In this document: piece after piece, positions 55,010 to 63,222 of the stretch
Numbering within the stretch: the first letter of the stretch is position 1
Layout: every line of letters starts with the position of its first letter
Translations under genes and position numbers: made by a program
Assembly (NCBI RefSeq): GCF_036208045.1
Contig: NZ_CP121472.1
Coordinates: 2,057,531 to 2,121,530 of the forward strand
Direction: 5' to 3'
Source: Thiorhodovibrio winogradskyi
Lineage (GTDB): Bacteria > Pseudomonadota > Gammaproteobacteria > Chromatiales > Chromatiaceae
DNA: 64,000 nucleotides
Notes under the pieces: generated by a model
The model's database searches: none
What the model saw: the letters and a program-made list of their open reading frames with translations, nothing else
Told to the model about the DNA's origin: nothing

Positions 55010-56425
55010 ATGGACTTAAGGTTCCGGCCTTCAGCCATGGATGCGGCCGGGCTGGCGCCGCGCGCGATCGACGGCCTGCTGGCGCTGGTCGCGGCGGCCT
55101 ATCTGATCGCCGCCTGGGTCGGCTTGCCCTTGTATGCCGACGGCGGTCATTATCTGTTCCGCATCATCGTCGATGGCCTGCCCTATGTCTCGGACGGACG
55201 TCTGGCCGCCGTCATCCCGCAACTGCCGGCTTGGCTGCTGCTGCGATTCGGCGCCAGCCTCGATGCCCTGAGGCTGGCGTTCTCGCTCGGCTATCTGCTG
55301 CTTCCGGTGCTGTCGCTGCTGGCCTGCTGGTTGATCGTCCGCTCCCGCGCTCCCGGGTTGATGGTGCTCCCGGCAAGCGGCGCGCTGCTCAATCAGATCA
55401 ATGCCTCTGCGGTCTCGGAACTGCTCGCCATCCTCTATCTGATCTGGCCGCTGGTCCTCGCGCTCAGCCTGTACGGAGAAAAACGCGCCGTCAGGTGGCT
55501 CCCGTGGCTGGCCCCGCCCCTGATCCTGACCCTGCATCCGGTCGCGCTGCTGGCCTGTCTGATGCTGGCCGTCGTCGTCGAGCTGACCATTCGGGATCGA
55601 TGGCTGTCCGCCTGGCTCGCCGCCTGCGCCTTGCCGCGGCTGCTGTGGAGCCTGCGCGGGCTGAGCGGCTATGAACAATCCCACCTCGCCGGGGACGGCG
55701 CGCTCTGGTATCTGCTGACGCAGACGCCCGGGCAGCATCTGATGCTGTTTGGCGTCGTCGTGGTCGGCCTGGGCATCGCGCTTGCCTGGCTGAAAGGCCC
55801 GCTGCCTGTGTTCAGTTTCGCGCCAACGGCTGTTGCCGGTGTGCTGATCGTCGCCGCCATCCTCCTCGGCCACGAGTTGATCTGGGGACAGGGCTGGCGG
55901 CTGAAGTCCGGCATTACCTTCCCCGCGCAACTGCTGCTGATGTTGATCGCCGCGCTGCACAGCCCGGCCCGAGCGCGACGCCCCGCATCACATCCGCAAG
56001 CGCTCCTGTCCCACTGGACGCCGGTGTTGCGGATCGCCTTGATGGCCATCGCCGCGCTGATGCTGGTCAAGAGCGCGGCCTGGTGGACCGCGACCCGCGG
56101 GCTGCAGAATGTCGTCAGTGAACCTGGCGCGCCTTGTATTCAGCACGGTCGTCAGTCACCCTTTGCGCTGCAATGGCCATGGATGGCGATGATCGACGAG
56201 TGGAATGCACCCATGAATGCCTTGCTCTTCCGCCCCGATTTCAGACAGCGCGGAAGCGATACCCTCGCCCCGATCGCGATCCTGCTGCCACGCGATGGTT
56301 GCGAGCGGGTTGCGTCTACCGGGATGGCTTACATGACCCCATGGTTGCCGGTCTCCTGGCGCATCCTCGATGAGCGCTTTGGCCCCTTGCGGCCATTGTC
56401 CAGCGCACAGCCGGCGACGCCTTGA
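55010..56425 (+). CDS. Polytopic membrane protein of unknown function
   Basis: This encodes 471 residues with 10-11 hydrophobic segments between residues 20 and 355, and a C-terminal soluble end with one Cys pair region (residues 375-470). There are periplasm-exposed Asp/Gly motifs near residue 40 (YADGGHYLF). The layout (many helices, then a soluble tail) recalls family C glycosyltransferases, but no catalytic motif is obvious. It lies between cytochrome b561 and the RibD-type gene and overlaps the start region of the latter. Confidence 0.8.
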   Translation: MDLRFRPSAMDAAGLAPRAIDGLLALVAAAYLIAAWVGLPLYADGGHYLFRIIVDGLPYVSDGRLAAVIPQLPAWLLLRFGASLDALRLAFSLGYLLLPVLSLLACWLIVRSRAPGLMVLPASGALLNQINASAVSELLAILYLIWPLVLALSLYGEKRAVRWLPWLAPPLILTLHPVALLACLMLAVVVELTIRDRWLSAWLAACALPRLLWSLRGLSGYEQSHLAGDGALWYLLTQTPGQHLMLFGVVVVGLGIALAWLKGPLPVFSFAPTAVAGVLIVAAILLGHELIWGQGWRLKSGITFPAQLLLMLIAALHSPARARRPASHPQALLSHWTPVLRIALMAIAALMLVKSAAWWTATRGLQNVVSEPGAPCIQHGRQSPFALQWPWMAMIDEWNAPMNALLFRPDFRQRGSDTLAPIAILLPRDGCERVASTGMAYMTPWLPVSWRILDERFGPLRPLSSAQPATP

Positions 56426-56427
56426 GC

Positions 56428-57399
56428 ATGGACGCGAGCACTGACACCGAGTCGGCGCGGAGGCTGTGGGCGCTGATTCTCGGCGCCTCGCGGTTGGTTC
56501 GCTCGGGCGCGCTCGATCCCGGGATCCAGGGCCGTTTCGCACTGCGCGATGGACCCGCGCCCGCACTCGAGCGGGTGTCGGCGGGGCCAGAGGAGGCCGC
56601 CATCGAATGGTCACCGCGCGACGGCTGGCGACTGACGTCAGCGCCGCCCGCGGATCCGGCACGCTCCCTGGCTGAACTCTATCTACCACTGTGCCAACCC
56701 ATGACCAAGGGTCGCCTGGTCTTCGCCCACCTCGGGCAAAGCATCGACAGCTGCGTCGCCACCGCCTGCGGGGACTCCTGTTATGTCACCGGGGATGAGA
56801 ACCTGCGCCACCTGCACCGCATGCGCGCGCTCTCCGACGCCGTGCTGGTGGGCACCGAGACCGCCGCCTGCGATGACCCCCAACTCACCACACGGATGGT
56901 GAAGGGTGACAATGCCGTTCGCATCATTCTTGACCGCCGCCGTCGGCTGCGCGCGGATCTGCGCGTCTTCACCGACGATGCCGCGGACACCTGGCTGATC
57001 TGTGACCACAGCCGGCTTGCGGCGCCCGGCCCGGTCCCCAAGCGAGGGCGGCTGCTCGGCGTCCCGACCCGCGATGGTCGGCTGGATCTGAGCGTCCTGG
57101 TCAACACAGTCGCCGAGCTTGGCCTGCGCCGCCTGTTCATCGAGGGCGGCGGCGCCACCGTGTCGGCCTTTGTCGCCGCCGGTCTGGTCGATCGCTTGCA
57201 GGTCGCCATCGCGCCACTTTTGATTGGCGGCGGGCGCGCCGGCCTGTCGCCACCGACCAGCGACCTGCTGCGCAACGCCATCTGCCCGCCGTGTCGCCTC
57301 TATCGCATGGGGCGCGACATCCTCTACGACCTGGACATGCGCCATCCGCGCGAGGGTCGCGCCGATCAACCGCCGAGCGGTCTGGAGCGGATTGCCTGA
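56428..57399 (+). CDS. RibD C-terminal-domain reductase (deaminase domain absent)
   Basis: This encodes 323 residues from the ATG at 56428. The C-terminal 230 residues form a RibD_C/DHFR-like fold: RLVFAHLGQSIDSCVA, VLVGTETAACDDPQLTTR, LFIEGGGATVSAFVAAGLVD and the NADPH-binding GGGRAGL. The N-terminal 85 residues lack the deaminase zinc motif of RibD, so it is a stand-alone reductase. It reduces a ribosylamino-pyrimidine in riboflavin synthesis or a related pteridine-like substrate here. It converges with the seven-gene operon that includes a PTPS-like gene, and only 49 bases separate the stop codons. Confidence 0.84.
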   Translation: MDASTDTESARRLWALILGASRLVRSGALDPGIQGRFALRDGPAPALERVSAGPEEAAIEWSPRDGWRLTSAPPADPARSLAELYLPLCQPMTKGRLVFAHLGQSIDSCVATACGDSCYVTGDENLRHLHRMRALSDAVLVGTETAACDDPQLTTRMVKGDNAVRIILDRRRRLRADLRVFTDDAADTWLICDHSRLAAPGPVPKRGRLLGVPTRDGRLDLSVLVNTVAELGLRRLFIEGGGATVSAFVAAGLVDRLQVAIAPLLIGGGRAGLSPPTSDLLRNAICPPCRLYRMGRDILYDLDMRHPREGRADQPPSGLERIA

Positions 57400-57448
57400 G
57401 CGCTGTCATCCGCGGACCCAGGTCACCCGGAGAGCCAGGTCAGGCAGT

Positions 57449-59074
57449 TCAGCCGTTCGCATTCCGCCCCAGCCCGCGAATGCCGCGCGGCAGCGCGGCG
57501 TGCTCGGCGCGCTCGAACAGCCATTGCACCAGCACCGCGAGCGCCGCGGCCGGCAGCGCGCCTTCGAGAATCAACCCCAGGTCGTCGAGGCGGATGCCGG
57601 CCAGAATGGGTTGGCCATAGCCGCCGGCGCCGATCAGGGCGCCGAGGGTGGCGGCGCCAACATTGATGACCGCGGCGGTCTTGATGCCGGCGAGGATGGT
57701 TGGCAGCGCCAGCGGGATCTCGACCAAGCGTAGGCGCGCGCTCGGCGGCAGCCCGAGTGCGTCGGCGGACTCGATCATGGCGGTGGGAATGCCGTTGATC
57801 CCGGCGTGGGTGTTGCGCACGATCGGCAACAGGCTATAGAGGAACAAGGCCACCAGAGCCGGGCCGGCGCCGATGCCGAAGAAGGGGATCATCAACACCA
57901 GCAAGGCCAGCGCCGGAATGGTCTGCGCGATACCGACAGTGGCCAGCAGCAGCTGACCGAGGCGCGGTCGGTGCGCGGCGGCGAGGCCCAGCGGGATGGC
58001 AACCAGCACGGCCGCGAACAGGGACACCCCGACCAGGGTGACATGCTCAAGTGTGCGTTGCGCGAGGCGGCTGGCGAGACTCCGGGTATGGGTCTGCGTC
58101 TCGACCCCCAAGCGCTTGCGCAACAGCTCGCCGGCCACCTGCTGCTCGGAGCGGCCCTCAAGTTGAACGGCGGCATTCATCGCCGTCATGCGCGCGGCGT
58201 CGATCAGCCCCAGGGCTCGTTGAAGCGCGACCACGGCATCCGGCGAGCGCCGCGCCAGGTCGGCGCGATAAAGCAAGACCGCGTCGTACTGGGTGAACCA
58301 GTCGCGATCATCACGCAGCGGACGCAGCTGGTAATGGGCAATCTCGGCGTCGGTGGTGTAAAGATCGGTCAGGTCCGCCTCGCCGCTTGCGAGCGCGCGG
58401 TAGGCCAGCTCATGCTCCAGCCCCCGGACATCGGTCTGCGGCAGTCCGTAGAAGGATCTTAGCCCCGCCCAACCATCGGCACGGTCCATGAACTCGTTGC
58501 CAAAGCGAAACCGCAGCTCGGGGTGATCCAACAGATCCGAAATGCGCGCGATGCCAAGCGATGCCGCCCGCGCTTCCGGCATGCCAAGGGCATAGTTGTT
58601 CTGATATCCGAGCGAGCCGGCCAGGCGGATGCCCCGGGCGGCCAGCCGCGCCTCCAGGCTTTGGCTCGGGCTTTGGCTCGGGCTTTGTCCCAGATTGGCG
58701 CCCTCCTCCGGCAGTATCTCGTGCAGCAGCGTCCCGGTGTAGTCGACATAGGCATCAATCTCACCATTGACGAGCGCATTGAAGACAATGCGGGTGCCGC
58801 CGAGCGCCCGCCGGTGCCGCACCGGCAGACCGGCCTCGGCGACCAGCCCCTGCAGCACCTCGCCAAGAATGATCCCCTCGGTGAACTTCTTGCTGCCGAT
58901 TAGGATCTCGTCATCCGGGCGGCTGCATGCGCCGAGCAAACCGAGCACCAGAACGACCAAGACCAGCCGCCAGCCGAGCCGCGCGCAGCGCCCGGTCACG
59001 CCGCTTGGCCGGGCTGCTGGTGCAACTCGTCGCGCGCGGCCCGGCATGGGAGAAATCCGTGCTCGGACCTTCAT
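57449..59074 (-). CDS. ABC transporter binding-protein/permease fusion (osmoprotectant type)
   Basis: This encodes 541 residues. A lipoprotein-like signal (LGLLGAC, Cys near 51) is followed by an OpuAC-type binding domain (residues 55-320, GSKKFTEGIILGEVLQGL). The permease domain follows (about 335-520) with the EAA-like motif ALGLPPSARLRLVEIPLALP. Fused binding/permease chains occur in quaternary-amine (YehZ/OpuC-like) systems. The substrate may be different here because of the pterin-like neighbours. It overlaps the ATPase gene by four bases and is the last gene of the operon. A 12-bp repeat (58657-58688) adds SPSQ units to the binding domain. Confidence 0.88.
   Translation of the reverse strand: MKVRARISPMPGRARRVAPAARPSGVTGRCARLGWRLVLVVLVLGLLGACSRPDDEILIGSKKFTEGIILGEVLQGLVAEAGLPVRHRRALGGTRIVFNALVNGEIDAYVDYTGTLLHEILPEEGANLGQSPSQSPSQSLEARLAARGIRLAGSLGYQNNYALGMPEARAASLGIARISDLLDHPELRFRFGNEFMDRADGWAGLRSFYGLPQTDVRGLEHELAYRALASGEADLTDLYTTDAEIAHYQLRPLRDDRDWFTQYDAVLLYRADLARRSPDAVVALQRALGLIDAARMTAMNAAVQLEGRSEQQVAGELLRKRLGVETQTHTRSLASRLAQRTLEHVTLVGVSLFAAVLVAIPLGLAAAHRPRLGQLLLATVGIAQTIPALALLVLMIPFFGIGAGPALVALFLYSLLPIVRNTHAGINGIPTAMIESADALGLPPSARLRLVEIPLALPTILAGIKTAAVINVGAATLGALIGAGGYGQPILAGIRLDDLGLILEGALPAAALAVLVQWLFERAEHAALPRGIRGLGRNANG
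58657..58688. repeat. 12-bp tandem repeat in ABC binding-protein domain
   Basis: The unit GGCTTTGGCTCG occurs twice, followed by a partial third copy. It is in frame with the fusion gene and encodes SQSP units in a surface loop. Confidence 0.85.
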
Positions 59075-59802
59075 GCGAGATGACTGCGCTGCGCGCGCAC
59101 GAAACGTTCGACGAAGGGCTCGGCGGGCTGGTTCAGCATATCGGCCAGGGTTCCGCTCTGCACGATGCGGCCAGCGCGCATCAGCACGATGCTGTCGGCT
59201 AGGAAGGCCGCCTCGGGCAGGTCGTGGGTCACCAGAACGACTGTCTTGCCCAGGGTCGCGAAGATCTCTTTGAGTTCCTCCTGCAGGTCGAAGCGGATCA
59301 TGGGATCCAGGGCGCCGAGCGGCTCGTCGAGCAACAAAACCTCCGGGTCCAGCATCAAGGCGCGCATCAGTCCCAGGCGCTGATTCTGGCCGCCGGACAG
59401 CTCACCGGGATAGCGTGCCAAGGCCACGCGCGGGAAATGCGTCAGCTCCAGCAGCTCGGTCAGCCGGGTGTCGATCCGCGCCGGGGGCCAATTCAAGTAG
59501 CGGGCCATGAGCGCGACGTTCTCTTGTGCCGTCAGATGCGGAAACAGGCCGCCCTGCTGAATCACATAGCCCATGCGCTGGCGCTGGGAACGCATCGTCT
59601 TGCGCTCAAGGCCTTGGCCATCGAAGCGCACCTGTCCCGCATCGGGCTCGATCAAGCCAATCAGGGTGCGTAACAGCGTGGATTTGCCACAGCCAGATGG
59701 CCCGATCAGCGCCGTGGTCCGCCCGCGCGCAAGCCGCAGACTGACGGCGTCCAGGGCCAGGGTTGCACCATAGTGCTTGGTGACTTGATCGAGCTCGAAC
59801 AT
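59071..59802 (-). CDS. ABC transporter ATP-binding subunit
   Basis: This encodes 243 residues from ATG 59802; an upstream start in the 3' end of the methyltransferase gene is less likely. It has Walker A GPSGCGKST (residue 34), signature LSGGQNQR, Walker B LLLDEPLGALD and switch His in VTHD. It powers the binding-protein/permease fusion downstream, with which it overlaps by four bases. Class: quaternary-amine/osmoprotectant-type importer ATPase. Confidence 0.93.
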   Translation of the reverse strand: MFELDQVTKHYGATLALDAVSLRLARGRTTALIGPSGCGKSTLLRTLIGLIEPDAGQVRFDGQGLERKTMRSQRQRMGYVIQQGGLFPHLTAQENVALMARYLNWPPARIDTRLTELLELTHFPRVALARYPGELSGGQNQRLGLMRALMLDPEVLLLDEPLGALDPMIRFDLQEELKEIFATLGKTVVLVTHDLPEAAFLADSIVLMRAGRIVQSGTLADMLNQPAEPFVERFVRAQRSHLA

Positions 59803-59810
59803 GCGCGACT

Positions 59811-60629
59811 CTACTGCGGCTGAAGAAACAGATCCTGGTGGCCGACGCGGATCAGCAACTCGCCGGCGGCGAGAGCGGCCTGACGCCGACCATGCCATGC
59901 CTGGATGCGCGCGCTCTCGCTCGGCCGTCGTCGCTCGACCGCCTCCGCCCAGCCCGCGATCAGATGCGCGGCGAGAGCGCGGTCAGTGCGGTCCAATCGC
60001 CAATCCGACCGGCCCTGATGCAGGCGGAACCCCTGTGCTTCGCCGAACTGCCGGAGTGTGCGTGCCGCATCCGGCCCGAGCGCCGGCCCCAGGCCCTTGT
60101 CTCGGCGCTGATCGGTGTTGAATTCCGTCATCATCCAGTCGTCATCGGGGTGCTTGGGATGCAGGTCGACGTGTCCGTCATAGGTGGTCGCGACCAAGAG
60201 CGCGGCGCCTTTGCGCCGACACAAGGCCACCAGGTCTGCTAGCCAGGCCGCGGATACCAGATCCAGTAGCGCGCTGGCGCTCACCAGGGTCGAGGCTTCG
60301 ATGTCGGCAAGCGCGTCTAAAGCCCGCAGCGAGCCCAAGCGGGTGCTCAGTCCCGCGAGCCGTGACGAATCGGGTGCCGTGGCGACCAGCCGCTCGAGCA
60401 GCTCCGCATCCTGATCGATACAAACCCAGTGCTGGAGACCCGGCAGCCGCGGAAGAAGATAGCGCAGATTGGAGCCAGACCCACAACCGAGATCGACCAC
60501 CGGCAGCTGATCGCGGCCGGCGGCCCAGCGAGTGACCGCCGCCAGGACGGGCGCCGATCGCGAGCGATGGTCGACCGGCTCGCGCAGGCTCAGCCAATCC
60601 GTCGCGAAGCGCTCGGTCTCCTCAGGCAT
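59811..60629 (-). CDS. SAM-dependent methyltransferase
   Basis: This encodes 272 residues. The start ATG at 60629 overlaps the glycosyltransferase by eight bases. SAM motif I is VVDLGCGSGSNLRYLL near 45, then CIDQDAELLERL and a later motif LVSASALLDLVS. The C-terminal part has DDWMMTEFNTDQRRDKGLG. The class is small-molecule methyltransferase; the substrate is probably the product of this operon. Confidence 0.86.
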   Translation of the reverse strand: MPEETERFATDWLSLREPVDHRSRSAPVLAAVTRWAAGRDQLPVVDLGCGSGSNLRYLLPRLPGLQHWVCIDQDAELLERLVATAPDSSRLAGLSTRLGSLRALDALADIEASTLVSASALLDLVSAAWLADLVALCRRKGAALLVATTYDGHVDLHPKHPDDDWMMTEFNTDQRRDKGLGPALGPDAARTLRQFGEAQGFRLHQGRSDWRLDRTDRALAAHLIAGWAEAVERRRPSESARIQAWHGRRQAALAAGELLIRVGHQDLFLQPQ

Positions 60630-61749
60630 GGGCGGGTTCCACCGGCGCCGTCGGCGCGTCAAGCGGCGCCGGATGCTGCCCGAAATGCTCCAGCGCCTGG
60701 GCAAAGGCGAGCGCTGACTGGCGCCAATTTGGCAGGCCGAGCGCGGCACGCCGGGCGCCCTCGGCAAGACGGGCGCGCAGGCTGGAGTCGAGGATCAGGG
60801 TCCGCAACGCGTCGCGCAAGGCGGCGACATCCTCGACCGGCACCTTCAAGCCCGCCGTGTCGGGGAGGGTTTCGGCGGCGGCGCCCCCGCGCGTCACGAC
60901 CATCGGCAAGCCATGCGCCAGTGCTTCGGCAATCACCATGCCATAGCCTTCAAAGCGGGTCGCCAGCACCGCGACATTGGCCTGTCGGTAATATTGTTCG
61001 ACTTCCGCTGCAGGCAAGGTGCCGGTCAAGTGCACCCGCTCGCCGAGGCCCAAGTCCTCGCGCAGCGCGAGGATGCGCGCCGTCCAGGTCGGATCGCGCG
61101 TCACATCACCGATGCAGGTCAACTGCCAGCGCAGGTGGCGAAGCTCGGACAGGGCTTGCAGCAGCAGGTCATGACCTTTGCGCTCGATGAGGCTCGCGAC
61201 GCAGAGCAGGGAGACCGGGGCCTTGCCAACATGATCGGTCGGATCGGTTCGGGCGCCAAGGCGTTGGAAGCCTTGGTCGACGCCGGGCTCGACCACCCGC
61301 AGCCGCTCCCGTGGCACCTGATAGCGGACTAGGCGTTGCGCCGTGAATTCACTGGTCAGGATGATGCCGCGCACCCAGGCCAGCGCGCGCGCCTCGCTGT
61401 GCCGCAGTTCGGCCTGGCGTGCCGGGTCGAGCCCGGTTTCATCCGCGAGCGGGTGATGCACCAGGGCGACCAAGCGCAGGCGCTGGCCATGCTCTCGCGC
61501 CGGCTCCGGCATCGCGCCCAAAGCCAAGCCGTCGATCAGCACCATGGCTTGTTCGGGGATCGCCGCCAAGGTCCGCCGGGCATGCTCCAGGGCGCAATCC
61601 GAGGGGTTGGGAAAGCTGTCGTCGAGACGGCGGACTTCCAGCTTCCAGCCGAGCTCGGCAAGACCGGACGCGATGCGCCGGTCATAGGCATAGCCGCCGC
61701 TTGCTGTGTTCAAGTCGCCGGGAATCAGAAACCACAGCGTCCGTGTCAC
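60622..61749 (-). CDS. Family 4 glycosyltransferase
   Basis: This encodes 375 residues from GTG 61749, which overlaps the PTPS-like gene by four bases (GTGA). It is a GT-B fold: [18 protein letters not shown] at the N-terminus and VEPGVDQGF, then [18 protein letters not shown] with the E-x7-E nucleotide-sugar motif. It likely uses a UDP- or GDP-sugar to glycosylate the operon's product in the cytoplasm. Confidence 0.9.
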   Translation of the reverse strand: MTRTLWFLIPGDLNTASGGYAYDRRIASGLAELGWKLEVRRLDDSFPNPSDCALEHARRTLAAIPEQAMVLIDGLALGAMPEPAREHGQRLRLVALVHHPLADETGLDPARQAELRHSEARALAWVRGIILTSEFTAQRLVRYQVPRERLRVVEPGVDQGFQRLGARTDPTDHVGKAPVSLLCVASLIERKGHDLLLQALSELRHLRWQLTCIGDVTRDPTWTARILALREDLGLGERVHLTGTLPAAEVEQYYRQANVAVLATRFEGYGMVIAEALAHGLPMVVTRGGAAAETLPDTAGLKVPVEDVAALRDALRTLILDSSLRARLAEGARRAALGLPNWRQSALAFAQALEHFGQHPAPLDAPTAPVEPAHA

Positions 61750-62156
61750 GTCGCGTGAGGCAATGCCGCCTCGAAAAAGCCCCAGGCGCGATGGGATTCG
61801 GCCAGCTCGACCCGGAGGCTGGTCAGGCCCGCCGCGGCCGCGCCAAGCTCGCCGTCGGCGATGCGCCGCGCCATGGCATCGAAAATGGAGCGGGCCAGGA
61901 ATTCCGTGGTCGTGTTCTGACCGGCGAACCGAGGCACTTCGTCCAGATTGCGGTAGTCGAGCTCGTCCAGCACCGCGCGCAAGGCCGCGCTGGCGAGGCC
62001 GATGTCGACCACCAGGTTGGATTCGTCCAACGCCTCGCGGCGAAAATCCAAGTCCACGACATAGGTGGCGCCATGCAGCCGTTGCGCGGGGCCGAACACC
62101 TCCCCCTCGAAGCTATGAGCGATCATCATCTGATCACGAACGCGAATCCCGTACAT
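61746..62156 (-). CDS. Divergent 6-pyruvoyl-tetrahydropterin synthase/QueD-like protein
   Basis: This encodes 136 residues from the ATG at 62156, supported by GGGGGA upstream. The T-fold is recognisable: a first His in MIAHSFEG, then [27 protein letters not shown], and [13 protein letters not shown]. In QueD/PTPS the second segment reads C-x3-HGH: here the Cys place is Ala and the last His is Ala, so one zinc ligand and the catalytic Cys are missing. It may have a changed reaction or bind rather than convert a pterin. It lies inside the operon with a dehydrogenase, a glycosyltransferase and a methyltransferase. Confidence 0.85.
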   Translation of the reverse strand: MYGIRVRDQMMIAHSFEGEVFGPAQRLHGATYVVDLDFRREALDESNLVVDIGLASAALRAVLDELDYRNLDEVPRFAGQNTTTEFLARSIFDAMARRIADGELGAAAAGLTSLRVELAESHRAWGFFEAALPHAT

Positions 62157-62215
62157 CGTCGTCCCCCGATTGAGTTTCACCTGCCCGCTTGAGATTTAAG
62201 ATTATCACCGATGCA

Positions 62216-63217
62216 TCAGCGCGCCGTCTGCGCGAGCGGATAGCGGATGCGATGCATCAGCGCGCCTTGCGGATCCTGGGCGAGCCGCGCCTGCACCTCG
62301 GGCAGCTCGGCGAACGGGCTCTCGGCGCTGATCAGGCAATCCAGCACCGGGTCTTTGAGCAGTGCCAGGGCGAGCGCCATGCGGCGGCGGTGATCCCAGC
62401 GCGCCCGCTGGGCGTCCGCGACGCTCCCGACTTGGGAGGAGATCAAGCGCAAGCGACGCTGATGAAAGCCCTGGCCAAGCGCAAGCGGCACAGTGCGGGT
62501 GCCAAACCAGCTGAGTTCGATCACCCGCGCCTCGAAGCCGGCCAGTTCCAGCGCGCGCGCCAAACCCGCGGGCGAACCGCTCGCATGAATGACCAGATCG
62601 GCCTCCGCGCTGGCTTGGTCCGGATGGCGATAGGCAACACCGAGCGCGACGGCAATGGCGGCACGCCGCGGATCGAGATCGATCAACTCGACCTCGGCGC
62701 CCGGGATCTGTCCCGCCAACCAAGCACAGAGACTGCCAAGAACGCCGCCGCCAACCACCGCGATGCGGTCACCAACCCGGGCGGCCGCGTCCCAGAGTGC
62801 GTTGATCGCGGTTTCCGTGTTCGCCGCCAGCACGGCGCGCTCGGGCGCCAGACCAGCAGGCAGGGGATGCACCCAGTCGAGGGGCACCTGAAACACCGTT
62901 TGATGGGGAAAGAGACAGAAGACCGGGGAGCCGATCAAGTCGTCCGGTCCCGCCTCGACGCGCCCGACATTGCAGTAGCCATATTTGACCGGCGCCGGAA
63001 AACGCCCGGCTTGGAAGGGCGCGCGCATGCGCTCGAATTCGCTCTCCGGAATCTCGCCGCGAAACACCAAGCCCTCGGTCCCACGGCTAATGCCGCTGAA
63101 CAGGGTGCGTATTCGCACAGCGCCCGCGGCCAGCGGCGGCAGACGTTCCTCGCGCAGCTCTCCGCGACCCGGCGCGTTCACCCAGAAGGCCGTGGCGATA
63201 GGATTCTCCAGCGCCAC
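62216..63217 (-). CDS. Zn-dehydrogenase-like (MDR) protein
   Basis: This encodes 333 residues from a GTG at 63217. Medium-chain dehydrogenase fold with the NAD loop VVGGGVLGSLC near 155. The place of the catalytic Cys reads FSGISRGTE (Ser instead of Cys), as in a BchC-like branch of the family, followed by RMRAPFQAGRFP and VKYGYCNVGRVE. It probably oxidises or reduces a carbonyl of the operon's metabolite. It starts five bases after the glucosyltransferase gene. Confidence 0.85.
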   Translation of the reverse strand: MALENPIATAFWVNAPGRGELREERLPPLAAGAVRIRTLFSGISRGTEGLVFRGEIPESEFERMRAPFQAGRFPAPVKYGYCNVGRVEAGPDDLIGSPVFCLFPHQTVFQVPLDWVHPLPAGLAPERAVLAANTETAINALWDAAARVGDRIAVVGGGVLGSLCAWLAGQIPGAEVELIDLDPRRAAIAVALGVAYRHPDQASAEADLVIHASGSPAGLARALELAGFEARVIELSWFGTRTVPLALGQGFHQRRLRLISSQVGSVADAQRARWDHRRRMALALALLKDPVLDCLISAESPFAELPEVQARLAQDPQGALMHRIRYPLAQTAR

Positions 63218-63222
63218 CTGTG

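Noticed and set aside
57449-59802. Plain glycine-betaine uptake system
   Set aside because: The families fit, but co-transcription with the PTPS-like, GT4 and methyltransferase genes makes a different substrate equally possible, so no substrate was assigned.
62216-63217. Bacteriochlorophyllide dehydrogenase BchC as identity of the MDR gene
   Set aside because: It shares the SGISxGTE feature, but its further motifs and the operon context differ; no other photosynthesis gene is near.
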